The notes: generated by a model not told the origin, from the letters alone. Shown: positions 1-5,973, numbered from the stretch's first letter. The stretch: 9,045 nt of DNA from JBGSYN01 sp041750975 (GCA_041750975.1 JBGSYN010000097.1:1-9045); one strand, 5' to 3'. Numbers and translations: made by a program.

Positions 1-368
1 GCTATGCGGGAATGGATGGGCGGAGGCTCGTCCTCACAGCACTCATCGCCGCCGGATGTCTGGCGGGGCTCGCGGGCGCCATCGAGGTCGCCGCCTCGAC
101 CAATCGCCTGCAGGCGGGCCTGTCGCCCGGCTACGGCTTTATGGCGGTGCTGGTGACCGCACTGGTCAAGGGACGGCCGCTCGGCATTCTCGTGGCCTCG
201 ATCCTCTACGCCGGGCTGTTGAACGGCGGTTTTGCGCTGCAGGTTTCGGGCATCCCGCCGGCCATCGCTACGATCCTGCAGGCCGCACTCCTGATCGGCG
301 TGCTCGCCGCACTAGGGCTCGCCAGCTACCGCATCCGCATTGTGGTAGCCGCCAAGGCGTTGGCATGA
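1..368 (+). CDS. ABC transporter permease, BmpA/PnrA (nucleoside-type) importer class, C-terminal part
   Basis: Membrane permease subunit of an ABC importer, of the class that works with BMP/PnrA-type lipoproteins (purine nucleosides and related compounds). The gene enters from the left edge already open, in the frame starting at base 3 (residues YAGMDG...), so the methionine at base 12 is internal. About 120 C-terminal residues are present. They match the end of the branched-chain/BMP permease fold (BPD_transp_2): an AGLAGAIEVAA stretch, the family motif around LSPGYGFMAVLVTAL, then hydrophobic segments rich in Leu, Ala, Ile and Gly with GIPPAIATILQAALL near the end. The stop TGA overlaps the ATG of the next permease (ATGA), indicating translational coupling. 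The rest of this subunit, and presumably the ATPase and binding protein, lie upstream of the window. Family call is strong; the transported substrate is not known. Confidence 0.85.
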   Translation, partial: YAGMDGRRLVLTALIAAGCLAGLAGAIEVAASTNRLQAGLSPGYGFMAVLVTALVKGRPLGILVASILYAGLLNGGFALQVSGIPPAIATILQAALLIGVLAALGLASYRIRIVVAAKALA

Positions 369-1291
369 GCCTCGAGTTGCTCCTTGCTGCGGCCCTGATC
401 TCGGGCACGCCGGTACTCTTGGCGGCCCTGGGCGAGCTCATCACGGAGCGTGCCGGCATTCTCAATCTTGGCGTCGAGGGCATCATGCTGGTCGGCGCGC
501 TTGCCGGATTCGCCGCGACCGCCATGAGTTCGGCCTACGAGATCGGCATCATCGCAGCACTTGTCGCGGGCGCGATTGCGGGTCTGCTCTATGCTTTCCT
601 GGTCGTGACGCTGCGGCTCGATCAGATCGTGACCGGCTTGGCCTTCACGATCCTCGGCGCCGGTGTCACCGCGTTCTTCGGCAAGCCGTTCATCGGCCTG
701 CCGCCGGGCGATCGGGTCCCCAAGCCCGATCTCGGCCCGCTCGCGGACATCCCGATCCTCGGTCCCGCCCTGTTCCGCCAGGACGTCCTGGTCTATGCGG
801 CCACCGTGCTGACCCTGGCCACGGCATGCTATCTGCGGTTCTCGCATCGGGGACTGGTGCTTCGGGCCCTGGGCGAGAGCCCGGAAGTGCTCGACGCGCT
901 GGGCATCGATGTCATCCGGCTGCGCTACGGCTATGTCGTCATCGGTGCGGCGATGATGGCGTTGGGCGGCGCCTATATCTCGCTCGCCTTCACGCCCTCC
1001 TGGATCGAGGCCATGACCGCGGGGCGCGGCTGGATCGCGATTGCCCTCGTCATCTTCGCAACGTGGCGCCCGGGCTGGCTGCTGTTGGGCGCCCTGCTCT
1101 TCGGGATCGTCGATGCCCTGCGGTTTCGCCTGCAGATCAGCGGCGACTTCGCGATCGACCCGCATTTCCTGAACATGCTGCCTTATTTGACGACCATGGC
1201 TATTCTCGTTCTCGTCAGCCGGTCGGCAACGCGGCGCAGGCTCGGCGCTCCCGCCTCCCTGGCCGTTGCCTATGACCGCGAACGCCGATAA
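365..1291 (+). CDS. ABC transporter permease, BmpA/PnrA (nucleoside-type) importer class
   Basis: Second inner-membrane permease of the same importer, 308 residues, complete and of normal length for the family (NupQ/YufQ-like). The N-terminus is hydrophobic, and residues 24-44 carry the hallmark ELITERAGILNLGVEGIML of this class. Several membrane segments follow (about 62-82, 90-105, 141-157, 188-207, 222-250, 272-285). The cytoplasmic loop near 167-188 (RALGESPEVLDALGIDVIRL) is the coupling segment that meets the ATPase. The start is the ATG that overlaps the previous gene's stop; an open frame continues upstream in this register, but that part only shadows the first permease. An AAGG lies about 7 bases before the start. 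The two permeases would form the heterodimeric channel. Basic residues (SRSATRRR) at 285-292 suit a cytosolic C-terminus. Confidence 0.92.
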   Translation: MSLELLLAAALISGTPVLLAALGELITERAGILNLGVEGIMLVGALAGFAATAMSSAYEIGIIAALVAGAIAGLLYAFLVVTLRLDQIVTGLAFTILGAGVTAFFGKPFIGLPPGDRVPKPDLGPLADIPILGPALFRQDVLVYAATVLTLATACYLRFSHRGLVLRALGESPEVLDALGIDVIRLRYGYVVIGAAMMALGGAYISLAFTPSWIEAMTAGRGWIAIALVIFATWRPGWLLLGALLFGIVDALRFRLQISGDFAIDPHFLNMLPYLTTMAILVLVSRSATRRRLGAPASLAVAYDRERR

Positions 1292-1325
1292 TGCAGCACC
1301 CTGGGAGGCCATTCGGAGCATGACC

Positions 1326-2000
1326 ATGCAAGCTTATGTCTATGGCGAGAGGAAAACCTTGCCCGACGGCTTCGAAGAATTCTTCAGTGGCGAGCGCACG
1401 GCCATCGTCTCGATCGACATGCATGAAGGACATTTGGCGGACACGCCCGACTGCCCATGCCCGGCGCCACGCGCCCGCGATGTCGTCGCCCCGATCGACG
1501 TCTTCCATGATCGGGTGCGGCGCCTTGAGAAGCCCATCATCCATGTCCGCACGATCCTGCGGCAGGGCGGTGTCGATGACATCAAAGGCAAGAAGGCTGC
1601 GTGGCGTCTGGTCTTCCCGCTTTACGTCGGCGACATTCCCAATGCCGACGAGCATGGCATCCAGGGCTCCAGATGGACGCGGTTTTGCACCAGGGTCGAA
1701 CCGGGCGATTTGACCGTCGACAACAAAAAACGCCTCTCGCCCTTCTATCCGACCGACCTCGACTTTCTCTTGCGCAACCTCGATGCCAGAACCGTCGTCT
1801 TCAATGGCGGCTTCACCGATTGCTGTGTGCTGAATGCCGCCTTCGAGGCGAGCAATCTCGGCTATAATGTCGTCGTGCTGCGCGATCTCGTGCGCGGCAC
1901 CAATGAGGAGATGGAAGACGCGGCCTTGAAGATGGTGTCCCTGCATTTGGGCCTCGTCGTCGACTCCGCCGATTTGTTGCAGGTTTGGCAATCGGCGTGA
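1326..2000 (+). CDS. Cysteine hydrolase, isochorismatase-like amidohydrolase superfamily
   Basis: Predicted cytosolic amidase/hydrolase of the fold shared by isochorismatases, nicotinamidases, N-carbamoylsarcosine amidase and ureidoacrylate/maleamate amidohydrolases. Counting from this start (224 residues), the catalytic triad is visible: Asp31 in AIVSIDMHEGH, Lys134 in DNKKRLSPFY and Cys167 in GGFTDCCVLNAAF; the Cys is preceded by another Cys (166). The nucleophilic Cys normally attacks an amide or carbamoyl carbon and releases ammonia. Start choice is uncertain: ATG 1326 has GGAG 7 bases upstream, ATG 1320 has GGGAGG 11 bases upstream, and ATG 1272 would overlap the permease gene by 20 bases with no visible Shine-Dalgarno. 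It lies directly after the permeases, probably in the same transcript, which suggests that it acts on an imported compound or its product. The exact substrate is not readable from sequence. Confidence 0.85.
   Translation: MQAYVYGERKTLPDGFEEFFSGERTAIVSIDMHEGHLADTPDCPCPAPRARDVVAPIDVFHDRVRRLEKPIIHVRTILRQGGVDDIKGKKAAWRLVFPLYVGDIPNADEHGIQGSRWTRFCTRVEPGDLTVDNKKRLSPFYPTDLDFLLRNLDARTVVFNGGFTDCCVLNAAFEASNLGYNVVVLRDLVRGTNEEMEDAALKMVSLHLGLVVDSADLLQVWQSA
1967..1997 (+). terminator. Inverted repeat at the 3' end of the cysteine hydrolase gene, possible transcript-end hairpin
   Basis: CGCCGATT (1967-1974) and AATCGGCG (1990-1997) are perfect 8-base complements around a 15-base loop. They end just before the TGA stop at 1998-2000, where two genes converge with only two bases between their stop codons. 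A stem here could slow or end transcription or protect the mRNA 3' end. There is no T-run after it, so it is not a standard intrinsic terminator, and it lies within codons of the hydrolase. Confidence 0.3.
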
Positions 2001-2002
2001 GT

Positions 2003-2605
2003 TCAGGCCTGACGAACGAGGCTCTTGATCCAGGCGATGAAACCACGCCAGGCAAGATTCAACCCGCCCACCGGCTTCGCGGCCGGATCCCTCGCTGAAG
2101 ACACCGTCTCGGCTTTTGCAGCCTCGTTGCCGCCGAGCCGAGCCTCCAATTCACGGCTGAAATCGCCGATCAGGATCTTCGAGGTCTCGTGGATCAGTCC
2201 GGTACGCCCGAATTGGGCGATTGCACCCGAAAGTTGGATATCCGCATCGAGCTCGACCCTGGTCCCTTGCGGGATCTCGATCAGTTTGAAGTCGAGCGCT
2301 AGTTTGCTGCGGCTGCCGCCGCGCTTGTCGACACCGCGGCCATCGACATGACCGGAATGCGTCGTCTCGTCGAACGAGACCTCAGCCTTACCCTCGAAGT
2401 TTGCCGAGAACGGACCGAGCCTGATCGAAACCTTGCCTTCATAGCTGCCGTCGCCCCCTAAAGCGCCGGATTGTGCAGCGTCGCCTGCCGACTCCCCGAT
2501 CAGTTCCGCACCCGTCATGCAGTCGGCGACGGCGGGCACATCGTGCAGAAACGCCCAGACTTCGTCCCGCGGCTTGGCGACGGTAAAGTCCTGCTGAACC
2601 TTCAA
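2003..2605 (-). CDS. CoxG-family SRPBCC protein (CO dehydrogenase subunit G-like) with C-terminal helix
   Basis: A 200-residue protein of the CoxG family. Residues 1-157 form the SRPBCC/START-like hydrophobic-pocket domain: the N-terminal KVQQDFTVAKPRDEVWAFLH, DVPAVADCMTGAEL at 22-35, the strand pair GDGSYEGKVSIRLGPFSANF at 51-70, and the closing helix with FGRTGLIHETSKILIGDFSR (132-151). An Ala-, Pro- and Lys-rich linker (158-180) leads to a terminal amphipathic helix LNLAWRGFIAWIKSLVRQA (182-200) suited to membrane contact. In CO dehydrogenase systems CoxG tethers the hydroxylase to the membrane and has been reported to carry quinone to it. The start is TTG: it overlaps the upstream cyclase stop as TTGA, the same 4-base coupling used elsewhere in this operon, and the protein begins where CoxG proteins normally begin. 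No strong Shine-Dalgarno is seen. Last gene of the minus-strand operon. Confidence 0.88.
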   Translation of the reverse strand: MKVQQDFTVAKPRDEVWAFLHDVPAVADCMTGAELIGESAGDAAQSGALGGDGSYEGKVSIRLGPFSANFEGKAEVSFDETTHSGHVDGRGVDKRGGSRSKLALDFKLIEIPQGTRVELDADIQLSGAIAQFGRTGLIHETSKILIGDFSRELEARLGGNEAAKAETVSSARDPAAKPVGGLNLAWRGFIAWIKSLVRQA

Positions 2606-3456
2606 CTTGCCGCGCGATCGCTGCTTGCCGTGGCGACCGCACCGATGGCCTCGACCGCGTCGGTCACCCCTTCGATGAAGAGGATCCGGCAGGGACAGGA
2701 TTCGAGCCCCTCATAGCGCCAGGGAAAGGCGCCGATGATGCCGCGCCTGTTCAAGACGAGTTCGATGTCACCGCCCACATTCTCGGCATGGATCAGGCCT
2801 TCCTGAAAGGCATAGGAGTGGAAGGGAAACATGTCCTCTTCGACCAGGCGTCCCGAGTTCTTGTGGATGTAGCGATAGGTTCCGAAGAATTCGGCGCAAG
2901 ACATCCCGACCTGCTTTTCGAAGCGTGCCGCAAGATCGGGGCGCATCAGGCGGATCGAAGTATTCATGCTGTGATCGCCCGAGCCGCAATCGATGCCGAA
3001 CCATTTGATCTTTTTGGCCAGCATCCAGTCGAGCAGTTCTTTCTTGCCGCCGGGGTGATAGCAGAAATAGCGGACCAGATCCTGCTGCGGCCGGCCCTCA
3101 TAAAAGCGGTGATATCCCGTGTGGATGATCAGAATATCGCCCTCCCGGATCTCGACCGGCGCCTGTTCGAGCATTTCGGGCGTGATCACGCCCCAATCCT
3201 CCATCTTGTCCGATACATCGACCACAGCACCATGGTTGATCAGAAAATCGAGCGGGTATGACGCCATATCGCCCATCCCGTCGGTACCGTGCATGGCGCC
3301 GTCGATATGCGTGCCGACATGCAGCGCCATGTCGATGCGCTGTGCGACGATCATCTTCGTCTGCAGGTTCTGGGCGTAGTACATTTTGTTGCCGGCATAG
3401 CCGACCCAGCCCGGCGTGTGCGCATTCATGAGATGCGAGAGATCGACAATCTTCAT
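2602..3456 (-). CDS. Cyclase-family metal-dependent hydrolase (kynurenine formamidase/isatin hydrolase superfamily)
   Basis: A 284-residue protein of the cyclase superfamily, whose members (KynB formamidase, isatin hydrolase) hydrolyse amide, formamide or lactam-type C-N bonds with a divalent metal. The metal motif HVGTHIDGAMH is at residues 46-56 (His46, His50, Asp52, His56). Family features include the N-terminal KIVDLSHLMNAHTPGW, GDILIIHTGYH (106-116), KWFGIDCGSGDHS (151-163) and the C-terminal His213 and His223-Ala-Glu225 as likely further active-site residues. KynB proteins are usually near 210 residues; this one is longer, with extra sequence around 115-150 and 185-215. The chosen ATG has GGAGGG six bases upstream and overlaps the bicupin stop (ATGA), which is much better supported than the 13-residue upstream extension. 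Cytosolic, no signal peptide. The substrate is unknown; a hydroxylated lactam made by the neighbouring hydroxylase is a reasonable guess. Confidence 0.87.
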   Translation of the reverse strand: MKIVDLSHLMNAHTPGWVGYAGNKMYYAQNLQTKMIVAQRIDMALHVGTHIDGAMHGTDGMGDMASYPLDFLINHGAVVDVSDKMEDWGVITPEMLEQAPVEIREGDILIIHTGYHRFYEGRPQQDLVRYFCYHPGGKKELLDWMLAKKIKWFGIDCGSGDHSMNTSIRLMRPDLAARFEKQVGMSCAEFFGTYRYIHKNSGRLVEEDMFPFHSYAFQEGLIHAENVGGDIELVLNRRGIIGAFPWRYEGLESCPCRILFIEGVTDAVEAIGAVATASSDRAAS

Positions 3457-4298
3457 GCTGCACCCTCCGGCTGTTCGGGCTTCGGGCGCGGCCATACTCC
3501 CGCCATGCGCAGGAGGTCGATATCGGGCGGGCAGGGACCGCCGACGCTGATCACGCGGACGCCGCGATCGGCTCGTACCGAATGTTTCACACCGGCTGCG
3601 ACATGAATCGCCTCGTTCTCCTTGAATTCGAAGGTTTCATTGCGATCGAAATCGATGACCGTGCCGGCGCCCTCGAGAATGAAGATGGTATCCTCCGATT
3701 CCTTGTGGGCATGGGGCACATTGGCTTCGCCAGGCTCCATGACGACGTAATTCATATTGGCAAACTCGGCACCGGTGCCGGGCCAAACCACAAAACGAGC
3801 GTCCCTTGAAATCAGCGGCAGCCGGATATCCGGATGATCGCGATGAAAGATCCGAATGGAAGAGCTGTCGGCTTGCGCATCGACGTTCGCCGGCGCCAGG
3901 CCTTCGCCATAAAGTGCGGGGTCCGGCGGACAAGGACCGCCAATCAACGTCATTCCAACGGCGTCCGCCTCGAAACGATAGCCGGAATTGGGCCCGATGT
4001 GCACCATCGCCCCCTCCACCAGGGCAGGTTTCTTGGACTGGCGCCCATCGTCGACATTGCCCGTGCCACTCTTGACATAGTACACTGCTTCGCCTGGGTG
4101 AGCAGTAATCCGGGTTCGGCCATTGTCCTGAAGCTCGATCAAATGCATTGTTCTATTCAATGCACCGACCGCAGGCCAGACTACGGCTTTGGCGGAACCG
4201 GCTCGCTCGACGATCGGCAGCAATGGGCAATCGTCGCCAGTCGTTAGAATGCGAATGCCAGCCGGCACGAATTTGGGAGGGTCGTCATTGTCACGCAT
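3453..4298 (-). CDS. Bicupin (two cupin-domain) protein, function unassigned
   Basis: A 281-residue protein made of two cupin barrels, about residues 35-126 and 165-259. The halves are recognisable copies: both open with VVWP (39-42, 170-173) and both end with GGPCPPD (120-126, 253-259). The C-terminal barrel keeps the likely metal ligands: His196 and His198 (PHAHKESED), Glu202 and His239 (AAGVKHSV). The N-terminal barrel keeps only scattered candidates (His67, Glu70, His100) and lacks the His-x-His pair, so one metal site is predicted. Bicupins include ring-cleaving dioxygenases, isomerases, decarboxylases and ureidoglycine aminohydrolase; none is clearly matched. It is the first gene of the minus-strand operon, starting 26 bases after the predicted transcription start. 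Its stop overlaps the cyclase ATG. An enzymatic step on a pathway intermediate is inferred from context only. Confidence 0.85.
   Translation of the reverse strand: MRDNDDPPKFVPAGIRILTTGDDCPLLPIVERAGSAKAVVWPAVGALNRTMHLIELQDNGRTRITAHPGEAVYYVKSGTGNVDDGRQSKKPALVEGAMVHIGPNSGYRFEADAVGMTLIGGPCPPDPALYGEGLAPANVDAQADSSSIRIFHRDHPDIRLPLISRDARFVVWPGTGAEFANMNYVVMEPGEANVPHAHKESEDTIFILEGAGTVIDFDRNETFEFKENEAIHVAAGVKHSVRADRGVRVISVGGPCPPDIDLLRMAGVWPRPKPEQPEGAA
3463..3468 (-). promoter_or_regulatory. Strong ribosome binding site for the cyclase-family gene
   Basis: Minus-strand GGAGGG six bases before the ATG at 3456. It sits inside the last codons of the bicupin gene and decides the cyclase start: the open frame continues upstream to 3495, but no such signal precedes the earlier start. 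It is the best Shine-Dalgarno sequence seen in the window, so this gene may be translated more strongly than its coupled neighbours. Confidence 0.75.
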
Positions 4299-4321
4299 CG
4301 AGACTCATATGTTAGCGCAGA

Positions 4322-4349
4322 TTGAAGGGTATTTTAGTGAGACTAAATT
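4322..4349 (+). promoter_or_regulatory. Possible promoter for the regulator and hydroxylase operon
   Basis: TTGAAG (4322-4327), 16 bases, then TAAATT (4344-4349): each box matches 4/6 of consensus. It is almost a mirror image of the minus-strand promoter and overlaps the same inverted repeat. The transcript would have a leader of about 90 bases before the regulator ATG. Weaker than the opposite promoter. A TTGACT at 4389-4394 is an alternative -35 but has no convincing -10. Confidence 0.3.
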
Positions 4350-4359
4350 CGTCCATCAA
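4331..4359 (-). promoter_or_regulatory. Predicted sigma-70-type promoter for the bicupin-cyclase-CoxG operon
   Basis: Reading the minus strand, TTGATG (4359-4354) is followed after exactly 17 bases by TAAAAT (4336-4331), 4/6 and 5/6 matches to the -35 and -10 consensus. Transcription would start near 4324, leaving a short leader of about 26 bases before the bicupin ATG at 4298. The inverted repeat at 4333-4347 covers part of the -10 and the spacer, so a bound regulator would block it. Confidence 0.5.
4333..4347. promoter_or_regulatory. Candidate operator: perfect inverted repeat TTTAGT-GAG-ACTAAA
   Basis: TTTAGT (4333-4338) and ACTAAA (4342-4347) are perfect 6-base complements around a 3-base centre, in the only sizeable intergenic space of the window. 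A 15-bp dyad is the size expected for a dimeric XRE-type helix-turn-helix regulator, and one is encoded about 100 bases to the right. It overlaps the -10 boxes of both predicted promoters. Binding by that regulator is inferred, not shown. Confidence 0.5.
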
Positions 4360-4445
4360 GGTGCACCATGACCTGCAACGTCATTGAATTGACTTTCGGT
4401 GTTGCGACGACACACTGCCCCGGTCACTGCTTGCGCTGAAAGCCC

Positions 4446-5075
4446 ATGGATAATTCTACGGGAAAGCCGGACAACCGATCTGCAAGTTCGCAGGCGGACG
4501 GTCCTCAGGTAATTCGAGAGACGTCCGAGGTCCTGCTGGCGATCGGCCGCCGGATTCGCCAGCTTCGCAACAAGAACGATTTGACACTCCAGGCGCTGGC
4601 GGATCGCACCGGCCTCAGCGTATCCATGCTGAGCCTCCTGGAGCGCGGCAAGACCGGCCCTTCGATCGGCACGCTCGTCGTCATCGCTTCGGCACTCGGG
4701 GCCCAGATGAGCGATCTGCTTGAGAACGACGATGCCGACAGTGACGACAATCTCGCCCGTGCCGATACGCAGCGGATCTATGAGACCGCGGAGGGTGTGA
4801 CGCGGCGGATCGTCAAGCACGACAAACATCACGGCATTGAAATCGCGATCAACGAGCTACAGCCCGGCACCGCCAGCAGCAGCGAGCCGCGCGGGCACCA
4901 GGGTTACGAGTTCGGTCTGTTGCTCGAAGGCAGTTTGGAGCTCATCCTGCAAGCCCGCACACTGCAATTGCAGCCGGGCGATCTGGTGTCTTATGAATCC
5001 ACAAAGCCGCACAAAATTGCAAATAATGGGAGGAAACCCGCAAAAGCTCTTTGGATCAATCTGAAAAACGCATGA
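4446..5075 (+). CDS. XRE-family transcriptional regulator with C-terminal cupin sensor domain
   Basis: A 209-residue cytosolic DNA-binding regulator. Residues 1-22 are a polar tail. An XRE/Cro-type helix-turn-helix fills about 30-92: RRIRQLRNKNDLTLQALADR, then TGLSVSMLSLLERGKTGPSI (recognition helix) and the closing IASALGAQMSDLLEND. An acidic linker (93-105) leads to a cupin_2 barrel at about 130-206, with His151, Glu155 and His189 in the usual ligand positions and LQPGDLVSYESTKPHKI as the second cupin motif. This architecture matches the SutR/PuuR-like group, which usually binds a small pathway molecule or metal in the cupin and represses a neighbouring operon. It lies between the two operons and its start faces the operator, so autoregulation and control of both arms are likely. 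The Shine-Dalgarno is weak. The gap to the hydroxylase genes is 37 bases, so they may share a transcript. Confidence 0.92.
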   Translation: MDNSTGKPDNRSASSQADGPQVIRETSEVLLAIGRRIRQLRNKNDLTLQALADRTGLSVSMLSLLERGKTGPSIGTLVVIASALGAQMSDLLENDDADSDDNLARADTQRIYETAEGVTRRIVKHDKHHGIEIAINELQPGTASSSEPRGHQGYEFGLLLEGSLELILQARTLQLQPGDLVSYESTKPHKIANNGRKPAKALWINLKNA

Positions 5076-5111
5076 GGCTTGCGCCTCGGCAATTCCTGGC
5101 TGGCATTGCCG
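5074..5111 (+). promoter_or_regulatory. Two tandem inverted repeats between the regulator and the hydroxylase genes
   Basis: The first is GAGGC-TTGC-GCCTC (5074-5087), a five-pair GC stem with a four-base loop that starts in the regulator's stop codon. The second is CGGCAAT (5087-5093) and ATTGCCG (5105-5111) around an 11-base loop, ending one base before the ATG at 5113. They share base 5087. No T-run follows, so a normal terminator is unlikely; the second stem would cover the ribosome-binding area of the FAD-subunit gene, which shows no clear Shine-Dalgarno. A role in attenuation, mRNA processing or translation control is possible. Confidence 0.4.
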
Positions 5112-5112
5112 C

Positions 5113-5973
5113 ATGAAGCCTGCAGCGTTCGACTATCTGGCGCCACGCTCCCGCGCCGAAGCGCTCGCCATGCTGCGCGACCACGGCGATACCGGCAAGG
5201 TTCTGGCCGGCGGTCAGAGCCTGGTGCCGGCGATGAATTTTCGCCTCGCCCGGCCCGAGGTGCTGATCGACATCAATCGGCTCCCCGACCTCGACCATCT
5301 TCGGTTCGAGGACGGCCGCATGATCATTGGCGGATTGGTCCGTCATGCACGCTTCGAACACCCCGCCGTCGAGGGGCCGCTCGGCCGCGTCCTGCCGATT
5401 ATAGCGGCCCACATCGCCCATCTGCCGATCCGCACACGCGGCACCTTTGCCGGCAGTCTGGCGCATGCCGATCCCGCCGCTGAATGGTGCACGCTGGCCC
5501 TGGGCGTGGAAGCCGAAATCGTCGCGGAAAGTGCTGATCGTGGCGTCCGCTGCATCGCGGCCCGGGACTTTTTCAAGACCATCTTCACGACCGCATTGGA
5601 GCCGGACGAACTGATTGTCGAAACCCGTCTCCCAGTGCCCGCTGAGAACTGGCGCTACGGCTTCCAGGAATTCAGCCGCAGGGCCGGCGATTACGCTTTG
5701 GCGATGGCGTTCGCCGCATTGCGATTCGACGGCCCGACAATCAGGGAGGCGCGGATCGCCATCGGCAGCGTCGGAGCGACACCGGTTTTGGCCGGGAATG
5801 CCGCGTCCACGCTGGTCGGCGCGCATGCCGATGCCGGGGTCATCGAGGCAGCGGCAGCGGCAGCGCGGGACGAAATCGAGGCGGGCGGCGACATTCACGG
5901 TTCCGCCGATTATCGCCGTCATCTTGTGGGCGTGATGACCGAGAGAGCCCTGAACCAGGCGCTTGCGGCATGA
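5113..5973 (+). CDS. Molybdenum hydroxylase FAD-binding subunit (CoxM/xanthine dehydrogenase medium subunit family)
   Basis: A 286-residue flavoprotein subunit that takes electrons from the 2Fe-2S subunit and passes them to an acceptor such as quinone, NAD or oxygen. The FAD-binding PCMH-type domain spans about 1-175: AGGQSLVPAMNFRLARP (32-48) and TRGTFAGSLAHADPAAEW (108-125) are the two FAD-contact motifs. The CO dehydrogenase flavoprotein C-terminal domain follows, with RRAGDYALA (189-197) and SADYRRHLVGVMTERAL (264-280). Length is normal for the CoxM type. The second FAD motif reads TFAGS where TIGGS is common, a mild variant. The ATG is preceded by a hairpin and no clear Shine-Dalgarno. 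The stop overlaps the large-subunit ATG (ATGA). First structural gene of the hydroxylase set, 37 bases after the regulator. Confidence 0.93.
   Translation: MKPAAFDYLAPRSRAEALAMLRDHGDTGKVLAGGQSLVPAMNFRLARPEVLIDINRLPDLDHLRFEDGRMIIGGLVRHARFEHPAVEGPLGRVLPIIAAHIAHLPIRTRGTFAGSLAHADPAAEWCTLALGVEAEIVAESADRGVRCIAARDFFKTIFTTALEPDELIVETRLPVPAENWRYGFQEFSRRAGDYALAMAFAALRFDGPTIREARIAIGSVGATPVLAGNAASTLVGAHADAGVIEAAAAAARDEIEAGGDIHGSADYRRHLVGVMTERALNQALAA

Larger units (their letters stand above)
4299..4445. promoter_or_regulatory. Divergent intergenic control region
   Basis: This 147-base gap separates the minus-strand bicupin operon from the plus-strand regulator and is richer in A and T than the genes around it. 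Besides the promoters and main operator it holds an 8-base palindrome GGTGCACC (4360-4367) next to the minus-strand -35, a GTCA/TGAC pair (4380-4383, 4390-4393) and a direct repeat CACTGC at 4413-4418 and 4425-4430 with a 12-base period. These smaller repeats are short enough to arise by chance. No RNA gene or riboswitch structure was recognised. Confidence 0.6.

Noticed and set aside
56..364. N-terminal extension of the second permease frame upstream of 365
   Set aside because: The extension is Arg/Gly-rich and shadows the first permease; the ATGA overlap start matches the family N-terminus.
326..1327. 333-codon open frame on the minus strand opposite the second permease
   Set aside because: Low-complexity Arg/Asp/Gln-rich translation typical of the reverse strand of a GC-rich gene; the plus-strand permease has clear family motifs.
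2003..2012. TCAGGCCTGA palindrome as a terminator
   Set aside because: A 10-base perfect palindrome has no loop, has a short arm and no T-run; it cannot form a stable RNA hairpin as it stands.
4072..4077. Consensus-like TTGACA on the plus strand inside the bicupin gene
   Set aside because: No -10-like sequence at 16-18 bases (the next bases are GC-rich); it lies inside a coding region and is most likely chance.
5056..5922. 288-codon open frame on the minus strand opposite the FAD subunit
   Set aside because: Composition looks like a shadow frame, and the plus strand carries both FAD-binding motifs.
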